The notes under the pieces: model-generated
The model's input: the letters and a program-made list of their open reading frames with translations, nothing else
Databases searched by the model: none
Told to the model about the DNA's origin: nothing
Program-made: the position numbers and the translations under genes
In this document: positions 52,800 to 63,600 of the stretch, piece after piece
How positions within the stretch are numbered: position 1 is the first letter of the stretch
Layout: the number at the start of each line of letters is the position of its first letter
Origin: Brachionus manjavacas
Lineage: Eukaryota > Rotifera > Eurotatoria > Ploima > Brachionidae
DNA: 64,000 nt
Reading direction: 5' to 3'
Assembly: GCA_019054805.1 (NCBI GenBank)
Contig: JAHQIY010000005.1
Location: forward strand, 5,997,501-6,061,500

Positions 52800-52984
52800 A
52801 GACATCAATTTCAGGTTGCCATCAAGAGGTCGTCGTTAAAAGAGAGAGGTCCGCTGTACCCATTCCAACACCTCTTATTAACAATTCTCAAGTCCGCTCT
52901 GAGAGGATACCGATCCAAACTGACTGGATCCAGGGCAATATATACTTTATTTTCATTACTTTATTTATATTATATTGGAAATAA
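52800..52984 (+). other. Possible terminal exon, plus strand
   Basis: A long T-rich tract ending tttgttcag precedes an open segment of higher GC than its flanks. Frames read VVVKRERSAVPIPTPLINNS, then QVRSERIPIQTDWIQGN, before a stop, and AATAAA occurs at 52980. It could be an alternative 3' exon of the zinc-finger gene or of an unseen gene. The frame is undecided. Confidence 0.3.
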
Positions 52985-52985
52985 A

Positions 52986-54364
52986 GTTTTCTACCATGTT
53001 AAGAATTTAAATAAAATTTTTTTGAAAATAATTTATTTGTTTCTAGATGTAGAAAATTTTAGATGATTAATTAAAAGCTAATACAAAAATAAGTTCTCGT
53101 TTTTAAAATAAATAAAGTTTATAGCTTCGGAACAAACAAATCATAGATAACATATGTTTAATAATGAATAATTTTTTGTGAGTTCAAACTAAATTAGATT
53201 TGAATTTTAGGGGTTTCTTTTTTGTTTTGCGTATTTGAAAATTTTCATAGATTAGTTAATGAGTAATTTTTCTAAAATGTTTCAAAAAAATTCAATTTTA
53301 TCTTTGCATTTAGATTGCAGCTATTTTTATTTTTATTTCAAAGTTTGTTTTGTCAAATCCTCGATCTAGATGAGAATATCGTTCACAAAAAGTTTATATT
53401 TTAGCAATTTAAATTTGCAAATAAAAAAGCTCAAATTATTTGTTGGAAATATATCAAGACCTTTTTAATATTCATTTGCCATTTCTAAAAAAAAGAATAT
53501 CGTTCCTCATTAAATATCAATTTTTAGTAATTGCTAATAATGCATAAAAATATTACACACAATAAAAATTAAATTCACATATTTTATATTTTTTTTTTCT
53601 AAATAAAATTTTTTGACCTTTCTAAATTTTTTTTTCTTAAATGGTTTTAATTTTTGGATTCGAAAATCGAAAAATAATTTTAAAATGTTTAAAAAAATGA
53701 TGCAATGTTTCGTCAGGAGAAAAAAAAACCTATTTTTATTTTTCCAGAAATTGAATTATAAAAATTAATTTTTAATAAGATTCTACTTTGATTTTACTTT
53801 GGCACTAGAAATGAATTTTTTTATTTGTTTATAAATTAAAGCTTTTTTATTAATTTTCATTTTCATACGTATTTATTACAGTTTTTATAGTAAATTTATT
53901 AAGAATTAAATAATATAATTTAAACTGTTTAAATATTTTCAATTATCAATTACTTAACAGAAAAATAAAATTTACTAAAAAATAATTATTTTTTTTGTAT
54001 TTGTACTCGCTTCTGTTACAAATAATGCGATTTAATTAAATTATTAAAACTATTAAAAAAAATTATTAATTAATAAAAATTAATAACTATTATTAATAAA
54101 AATTATTAAAAATTATTTAGTAATGTTGAGAATCATATTTATCCTGATCTAAAAAGCCAAACATGAATACTTAAACAGTCGAGAATTCTGACCGCCAAAA
54201 TATTTAATATTTTAAGGTTTCGGAAATTCAATATGTTCACCTATAAAAGCCAAAATCTTAGGTTAGCAAAAAACTTTTCCGATGCTAGGGATCTACAGAC
54301 ATTTTTTTTTAAAAAAAAATAATTCAAAATTAATATTTTAAATTTTAAATTTTAAAAATAAGTT
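52986..54364. other. Non-coding AT-rich block
   Basis: No supported gene or repeat. Confidence 0.4.
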
Positions 54365-54370
54365 TAAATT

Positions 54371-54426
54371 TAAGTCACAAAAATTTAAGTTAAAGTTATG
54401 TCATGGACTTAAATTTTTGTGACTTA
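54371..54426. repeat. Perfect 20-bp hairpin, taagtcacaaaaatttaagt family
   Basis: taagtcacaaaaatttaagt and its exact reverse complement are separated by 16 bases. Same word as at 39.45 kb. Confidence 0.85.
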
Positions 54427-54970
54427 TGAACAATTCTGAAAAAATCAAAACCAAATTATTAATTTATTTCAATCAAGTAATAAATCAAGTTAAAAATCAA
54501 ATTATTTTTTCTTAAAATATTATTTTTTTTTATTTATTGGCTGAGTTAATAAATTAAAATTAATTTAATTCAAATTTTTAGAAATTCTTATAATTAATCA
54601 AAAAATTTTCAAAATCAAATTTTGAAATTTCAATTTTGTGCTCTTCCAGAATATATTCAAAAGTTATAATTATAATCGTTAAATTGATAATCTAACGAAT
54701 TATGAATTTGTTAAAGCACTATCGTTCGTAAAATAAAAAAAATATTTTTTTTTCTTCTACGTAATAAAATTTAAAATATTGTATTTTTGTCAAGTTGTTT
54801 TTCTTTTTTTACAAAAATATAAAATAAATTTTTTTTTCAATTAAATTTTGTTAAAATATTTTTTTGTGTTTTCTTGTTTGAAATAACTTTGGATTTAAAT
54901 TATTCTAAAAAATTTATTTTCTGAATAATGTAAAGAAATAATTTTGAAAAAAGAAATTTAATTGATTTTA

Positions 54971-55019
54971 GATAATCCTGAAGAAGGCAAAATTTTGCCG
55001 AAACGTGTCGACATGTTAT
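54971..55019 (+). ncRNA. Isolated hammerhead-like motif (Penelope-end relic)
   Basis: The core ctgaaga matches CUGANGA exactly. Helix II aggcaaaattttgcc is a perfect hairpin, followed by gaaa, a minimal helix III (cgtg) and the cleavage triplet gtc. Helix I is weak: ct/ag, then ataa/ttat after a four-base bulge. No Penelope coding sequence lies upstream, so it is a solo 3' end or a small non-autonomous copy. Confidence 0.5.
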
Positions 55020-55722
55020 AAATTTTTTTTTAATCGATTTACTTAATTATTTCGATTTTTCAATTAACAAATTTTCAATCGTTTTATCTTGTTTAATTAA
55101 AATGCAATAATTTATATTAATTTAATCTTATTAGCAGATAGAGAAGGCTAAATTTTACATCACTTTTTAACTAGTCCTTCTTGCTAATTTTTTTTTGAAT
55201 TAAGCTTGGACTTGTGTATAGTTGGACTTTTCTGGGGCCAAAAACGTACCTGCTACTTTTTGTAAAAAAAAAATACAAATCATCACATTTTAGACAGTTT
55301 TAGCTCTCTAACGATTTTTCGATTACAAATATATCATCTTCCGTTCATAAGGTATGAAAACCGTCAATTAAAAGTCCATTTTTGAGAATTCCAAAAAATT
55401 CGTAAAAAAGCGGTTTTTATCATGCTTTCGATGGGAATATACGATTTTTTGAAATTGAGATTCATGAAATTTTTCACAAATGTACATTGATTTAAGAAAA
55501 TTGTACCCTGCTAATATTAAGCAGATCTGAGGTTACATTCGACTTCTAGGACAAAAAAAGTAAAGAAAGGTCAGGTTGAAAATTCTTTATAAAAGCATAA
55601 GTGAAATAGGATGATTTTATGATTTTTATAAAGCTTAAAGAAAGAGTTTTTTAAAGTAATTTTGTTCATAAGGATTCCGTACTTGGTTTTTGAGAAAATT
55701 AAAACTTAAATTAAAAAAAAAA
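55020..55722. other. Non-coding AT-rich stretch
   Basis: Nothing supported. Confidence 0.4.
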
Positions 55723-55888
55723 TTATTTACGGCAATATTCCTCGTATGCTAATTCAACTGCCCTAACCATTTTATAAAAGCTTGAAACTGCTTTTCGTGT
55801 TTCTTCTTTTTTTACTTTCTGAAAAGCTTTATTAATTCTATTTTTGAGATCGTCGAGATTTGAATTCGGCAGAATATGCATGCATTCT
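55723..55888 (-). pseudogene. Transposase-like C-terminal exon
   Basis: After an acceptor (aactttatttttacag) the minus frame reads ECMHILPNSNLDDLKNRINK, then AFQKVKKEETRKAVSSFYKM and VRAVELAYEEYCRK before a stop. This resembles the helical tail after the catalytic core of Tc1/IS630-type transposases. The core is absent nearby, so the class is uncertain. Confidence 0.4.
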
Positions 55889-57646
55889 CTGTAAAAATAA
55901 AGTTTTTTCAGTCTTTGTGCTATTTTTCAAAAGAAGTAAAAGTAGTCAAAAGTTATTATTTTTCAGTATTTATACTGTTTGTGGTTAAATTCGAAGATCT
56001 AACTTGTAAACTAGTTTTAGAAAACTAAATATTATTAACCTTTTTTTGTATCATGATTCACCTGAAAACCTAACATTTCAATTGCTAAAAAATTACTAAC
56101 AAAATTGAAATTATGATTTAAGGAATAGTGGAAAACATAATTGAACCAGAGTCAGTAATTGTTCAATAGGTTTCAGCCAAAAATTCGAATGAATGAAGTT
56201 TGAAAATACCGGTGAAAAAATAGTGAAAATACCTTTCGTATGGATGGAATTAAACTGACATGGCAATGTATCAAATTTCCGGAAAAAGAATTAAATATTT
56301 AATATCAGCGAAAAGTGTCGAACACTAAAGATAACACTACAAAACATAATGCATTCAATAGTTATGAGTAAAAATAAAGTTTTTCAAAAAACTATGATTC
56401 ATCAGCTTTTGAAGAATTTTGAAAATAAATTTTTAAAAATTTCAAAATTATGAGAGACAACTTATAGTTCCAACTCATTCCAGATTTCTGTTTCAATTTC
56501 CGTGTTTATTTTTTAATTGAAGTAAATCTCTTTGTTTAAAAGAGTTTTTTTTAATTATACAGTGCTTTTGTAAAAGGTCCAGAATGAGCTAAATTACGAA
56601 ATTTTATGTAAAATTACGCATTTTATGGTTAAATTTTGTAATGAAAATATAACTCATCGAATCATTTAAGAATGAAAAAAAGTAATATTCAAGCAACCTC
56701 AAAAAGACTCAATATCATAAATTTTTTATATTGTAAAATATCAATTACCTTAAAATAAAAACCGATGAAGAACATGAAATTGGTAGTAAATATAGAAAGA
56801 AATTTAAAAATGTGTTCATCTGAATTAAATTTATCTTATAAAAATATATTTATCTTCAATTTATATTATATCTTATAACATTATTCACCATTGAATTATA
56901 AGTTATGTGATTATAAGTTATGTGATCATCACCTATCACAAACACAGCAAGATGACAAAGATCACATAGCCGACAAGACCCGTTTGTTTTTCTTTTTTTA
57001 ACGAAATACAGAGAGAGAGGTCCTCTTCCCTCACTACCTTTTTTGTAGTAAAAAATGAAATCAATTATTACCAATACTTTTTAGAAAATTTTTTTTAATA
57101 AAACTTGAATGAATTTCAGTATAAAAATGAAAAGTTCCATCAAAAAATTTTTTAAACTGATCTAGAATCAAGCTTTAATTTTGTTTTAATATTTTATTGA
57201 TCGATAAGCTTTTTTAAAACTCACAATAACATGAAGAGGTAGCTTATTTTAAATTAATAATAACTTTAATGCGAACCAAAATTCAACTTAAGCATTTTAA
57301 AACTGTTTCCTTGCTGAAATCATTTTTAACGTCAAATTGGCACAACCAAACAAAGTCAAAATCAAATATTAATTTCTTCAAGTAAATAAAAAATTTAATA
57401 AATTTTTAATGTATTTCCCTTCATTGAAATGCCATATTAAAACAACAAAATCTAAAACCCAGGATTTTTTACCTTCGTTTCCAAGTAATGTAAAATTCAT
57501 ACATTGACATTTCTAATAAAATATTAAAAATCTTTAAATTCGCTCAGCAAAAACTTCCTTAAAACAATTTATTGTACAAATATCACTAAATATATAATAG
57601 AAAAAAAATAAATTTTGGAAAAATCAATTTTCAATTTTGAAATAGG
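55889..57646. other. Intergenic, upstream of the polycystin-like gene
   Basis: AT-rich. At 56556-56650 there is an inverted relative (tatacagtgcttttg, then aattacgaaattttatgt) of the ttacg-rich short elements. Near 56897-56925 ataagttatgtgat is tandemly doubled. No gene is supported. Confidence 0.4.
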
Positions 57647-60600
57647 ATGGAAAAAATTAAATTTTTAACAATTGGGCTTATCGGCTCGCTTTTAATAGCC
57701 TTAACTAATAGTCTAAGTATTGACAGAAGTGGATTCATGGGCTGTTTTGTTAATGACAAAGAAAAAAATGAATTTCGGACATTTGCGTCTCATTTAGACC
57801 TGGATTCACTAACACCGCAATTATGCGTAGAAGCATGTTCGGTAATGGGACAAAGTCTAGCAGCAATAGAAGAGGGAAATTTTTGCTTTTGCAAATCAGC
57901 CCAAGAAACTAATTTGGTCAACACCTCGGATTCCGATTGTCTGACTTTAGCATGTCCTGGTGATCCAACTTTGGCATGTGGATCTCAGAATAACTTGATG
58001 ATCTACACGTCATCACCATCAACTCAAGTAAAAAAAAAAAAAAAAAAAAAAGAAAAAATTGTAATTTTTATTAATTTTAGATAAAATCTGTCAATTTGGT
58101 AAACACAGATAATATGGTAGATATTTTTTCACCTATTACTTTTAAAATTGAATTTTCTGGCTTCCCGGAAAACCTGTTTGTAGTAGATGGAAAAACTATG
58201 GTCGGAAATTATGACATGAAAGATCACGTATCAAATGAAAATAATTACACTTTTTACCTAACAGAAACTGAGGCCGAATCAATTGAATTAATAGCAACAC
58301 AGATTGATATTAACTCTGAAAAGGTATTTTTTTAGAAATTTTCAAATTTTTTTAAATCTTTGAAAAGGGTGATGCGGCTGTTTTAAAAATTCCCACCGTT
58401 AATGATGCATTAGGCGAGTCGACAATGTCATGTCCAACAGAAGTATTGGACACTGATATAGTCAATTGTGATATTATGTATGTGTCTGGCGGAAAAGTCC
58501 AGGGTACGGTTAACTTTGGAGATGGGAGCTCTGATTCAATTAACTCATTAGGTAAAAAATTTACTAAAATTTTAAATCAGAAATTAATAAAAACAAAATT
58601 TAGATTTTAATTTGGTCAGGTATGGAGTTTCAGTGCCGAAGGCTCTAAAAGAAAAATCCAGTTTTTCAATGACAGATATTTCTGAATATTTAATTGCAAA
58701 TTCAGAAGTTTTTACAGAAGGATATCTAAGAGCTATAGAAATATTTTCCATTCAAACCGCTCCAGCCGTTGACTTAAATGTTAAGGTAAATTTTGAAAAT
58801 TTTTTGACCAAATTTCATTAAAATTCTAAACAATGTATTTATAATTTAAATTCTAAAAATTAGATAAGAAACTTTTTTTTTTAATCTGAAAAAAAATTCA
58901 AAAGAATTTTTAAAAAATTTGAAAATTTCAATTTTTTTGCTCTCATTTTTTGGACTTTTCTTTTCGAGAAAATTCAATTTCTTCCTTAAATTCTTCTAAC
59001 TTTGATTATTTATTTTGATTTTTCTTCTTTTTTATAATAGATATCTATTTAAGATAAAAATTGAATTTGGTGAATTAGCCGGCCATTTTTTTATGATAAA
59101 AGTAAAATTTGGTTTACTTTTATAATTTAGTACATTTTTAAGACATAATTTATTAGGTAGGACTTGAAGAAATCAATCGAAAAAATATTTTTTGTAAAAC
59201 TAAGTCATTAAAAAATAAAAGTTAAAAATTTAAAATGAATAAGATTTTGCTTTCGGCATTTATGAGAAATAGTAAAATTTTAGTAAATTTTTCCAATAAC
59301 TTTTAAATCAAAGGACATTAAAAAATAATTAAGAACTTATTTTAGTCATTTTTTATTGCTCTTTAAAATAAAGTGATAAGCATATTTATTTTTTTGATAA
59401 AAACTATAGGACATATGTCATTATGATCTAATAACCTCCACAAAATATGACCATGAACCCCTAAAAATATGCTCTGAAAACGCAAAAGAAAACGAAAATT
59501 AAGAAAAAGCATTCTCAATTGGATCAAAAACTTAAAATTGAGCTTATTATTGATGTACATCTTTTCTATAGTTTTTCTGGTCGAAACCTGGTAGAAAATG
59601 AGGGAATGACGACGGTCGTATAATCCGACGTTCTGCTTTTAGTACATTTAGATTGTTAGATATTAATTAATTTAAAGCTTATTTTTGTTTTAAATGTTTA
59701 GGGTCATGTCCAATTTGTCACTATCAGAAGACATAGCATCTATGAATTATAGAATTTTGAACTCGACTTGAAAAAAAAAATTTTTATTATAATAGAGTAT
59801 AAATAATTCTTAATCTAAAAGAAAATAAATTTCATAAAATTCTTTTAAATTAAGTGATCATTTTAATTTTTTGTATGATAAGATTTTTACCACAAATTAT
59901 GTGATCATCAAAAATGTGATCCAAAAAAATCCATGTTCATCAACCCAGCATGATTTGACTGATCACAGATTAAGGGAACATATGATAACAAATTGGACAT
60001 GACCCAATGTTTTATATTCTTTTTCTTCTTGAGATTGTGAGAAATTCTGAGAGTAGAACTTTTACCGACCAGTTGAAGGATCTCCTATAAGTTCTGTTCA
60101 TATTATAAATGATTTTTAATGAGATAATATTAATTTTAAATTGATTTGATCATAAAATGTGAAACTGTAAAAATAAAGGGGCAAAAATTCAAAACCAGAT
60201 TCAAAACTTTGGAAATTATTTTTAGTTTTTAATTAGAGAAGAAGCATCATATTTGAAAAAATATTTTGATTACTCTTGGAGTAAAAACGGCAAAAATTTA
60301 AACGATGATGGGGACAAAGAAAACCATCTATTTTTAAATTCGGAGAAAATAAAAAAATTAAATTTTTAGATCTCAAAAAAATTTATACTTTTAAGTTAAT
60401 TTTTTTGCCATAAATTTGTTTCATAGTTCATTCCTTTAAGACTTAACATTCTTCAATAATCGTTTTGCAAAAACAAAAACCAATGATCATATTAAAAAGC
60501 TGAAAATCAAACTAACTAATTAATCTGAGAAAACTGAAAAAACTGATTTTTTTTTCCGAATTAAACAATTTAAATTTTAATCAAAAAATTTTTATTTATA

Positions 60601-63600
60601 AAAAACAATTTGAAATAAATTTGTAAAAAACCAACGCGTTTCGACCGATAAGCCTTTTATAGGATCTAGATGACCGAAAAATAGAATTTTTTAATTATGA
60701 ATAAGAGAAAAAAAGAAAAAATAATTTAACTTTTAGAAAAAACTTTTTTAAAAACCTTTTAAAAAATATTTTTTTTTTAAATATTAACTAAATTTAATTT
60801 AAAATTAAACAATGAATTTAAGAAAAAGTTAATGTATTTATTTTAACCAACTTATCAATTTTTTTTTGTGATTTGAAATTTAAGTAATAAATTAATGAAA
60901 TTGTTTTTTTAAGGAATCATTATCAATATTTGATTTAAATATTGTAAATGAAAAATCTTGATCAGTGTGGCCATGTAAATTTAAATGAATCGAGACTTAT
61001 GAAAATTTTTCATAATTACAGAGCGATTGTCTTAAATTTTTGTAGAACTTTTTAATTGAGTAAAAATGTTCTAAAATTATTTTTCTAGCTGATCTTTTCG
61101 ATTCCCCGGTGTAAAATTGTGTACATTTTCTACACTTTATTTTATAAACTATTCCAGTAGCATCACAATTAGAATAACATAAATAAAATAGGAAGAGAAT
61201 AATTTTTTTAACACAAAAACTTTTTACTGTAAATTGACAAATATTACATTCTTGTTTATTACACTTTTTATTCTAAATCGAACAAAATTCAAGAGCACCT
61301 CAGTCAATTTTTTTTTCGTTCAATAATAATAATAATAAAAACTGCAACAGGAACCGAAGTTTCCTGCGGAGAATGATAACAATAGATACCACTCTATGGC
61401 AGATGTGCTATAAATTTCATTTATTATGCTTCTTAAATTTGTCGTAGTTGTTCTTGAATAGGTTAACATTGGTTACATTTGTAGTTTCAATTGGTAGATT
61501 ATTCCAAATCGGTACTATTCTGTTCGAGAAAAAGAACTCTCTTTGGTCACAATTTTTCGTAATTTCCTCTTTCTCTTTCTCCTCTTTCTCTTCTCTCTTT
61601 TAAGGTTGTAAGCTCAAGCTTTTGTAATCTTTCGAGATAAGGCAGATGTCTTAATTCATAAACAAGTTTTGTTGACCTTCTTTGAACCTGTTCTAGTATC
61701 TTGATATCTTTTTGACGATATGGTGAGCAAGCTGCAGATGCATATTCTAAATGCGGTCTTATAAAAGATGTATACAGAGTCTTGAGTGTTGCTACATCCC
61801 ACTTTTTAATTGTTCTTTTTAGTTGACCAAGTACAGAGTTTGCTTTTGAAGCTGCCTTTTTTGAGTGCTCGCACATTTTTAGATCGTTTGAGATTACAAT
61901 TCCTAGGTCATTTTCAATTGTTGTTTCTTTTAGCGCGTATCTTATTCCAGTTTTTATATCCTCCATTTCACATGTATAGTTTGTAAAATTTATTTTATTT
62001 TTTCCTTTACCGTTACCTATATACATTATCTTACATTTCTCAGTATTAAAAAGCATGTTCCAATCTTTTGACCATTTGACAAGGGCGTCTAAATCATTTT
62101 GGACTGAGGCAAAGTCGGTTGAGTTTCTAATTGCTCTTAATAGTTTACTGTCATCTGCGAAGAGCTGACAAATACTTTGGGTTACGTTTGGCATGTCGTT
62201 GATGAAAATCACAAATAGTATGGGTCCTAAAACACTTCCTTGTGCCACTCCAGAAAGGACGTCAAGCCATTCTGAGTATTCATTTTCGATTATTACTCTT
62301 TGTTTTCTCTCAGTTAACCAGTTTGTTAGCCATATAATTAATTCACCTTTGAAGCCTATTCTACTTAGTTTGTATATAAGTTGTGCGTGATTTACTTTGT
62401 CAAAGGCAATAAATTAAAAAATTTTTTCAAAATCCTTAATCAATAAATATTTGTTATGTATTTTTAATTCTTAAAAAAATTTTCTTATTAAGGTTCGGGA
62501 AATGCAAAACGTCCACACTATCTCAGTATTAGATTTTTGACTTCAAATTAGTATTTTACGTAAAGGAAAACCTTTACGAAAGAAAGAAAAAAAAGAAAAA
62601 AAATTTTTCGGTGCTAGGAGTCTAAAGACACCAGAACCTAAGCAAGGTAGTATGTCTTCTGGGAGGTATATCTTACTAATTACTAGATAAACCCCCATCA
62701 ACCGGCATATATTCTGAAAGAGCACAAAATTTTACGTCATAATATGAAGACTTAGTCCGCATCCTTTTTTTTTGCTCATGACGCATTTTAAAAGAGAAAA
62801 AAAGAAAAAATTTAGTTGAATTTTAGAAAAAACTTGTAAAATTACATTTTTAAGAATAAAATATAATTTTAAGAATATTTAAGTTTTAAACTACTTGTTT
62901 TAAATTGAATCAACTTTTTCCAAAACTACTATTTCCACAACTAAAATGATTTTTCTATATAAATAATAATAATTTTTTTTTTCTAAAATAATCATTATCA
63001 ATGTACTTTAAAAATAATCTTATATTTTCTCACCGGTCGATTTATCCTTTTATCATTTAAAACCATATAAATATTTTAGTTGATTTGCAGTTAATTAGAA
63101 TTTATAAAAAAAATTAAAGATTGTCAAAGCATGTTCAGGTGACACCTATTCAAGCAATGTCGATTTTGATACGTGTGTTGATCAGTCAGCATCTTCTGTT
63201 TTCAATTGTGCTTCTTCTTTCCAAAAATCAGCATTTTCCTGCTCATCAATCGACCGGGCAGATCGCTTTACCAATTTCGCCAATACTTTTCAACAAATCC
63301 AATCATATGTGTTAACTCTAAAGCCTGGCTATAACATATTCACAAGCTTTCAAAATCTCATAATGAAACCAGGCTACATATTGGTCGTTCAGCCCACAGT
63401 CACAGGAACTCTGATTGATCTTGACCAAACAGTCTCAGGTCTGTCAGACTACCAGATTACCAATCCATTAACACCTCTTAATGGCAAGTTAAGGATAAAC
63501 ACCATAATGTCGCCTTTAAACAAAATATGGAGCGTTTCTCATCAATACACAGTCCAAAACAATTACTCAGTCTCGGTGACCCTGACAAATAGACTCAATA

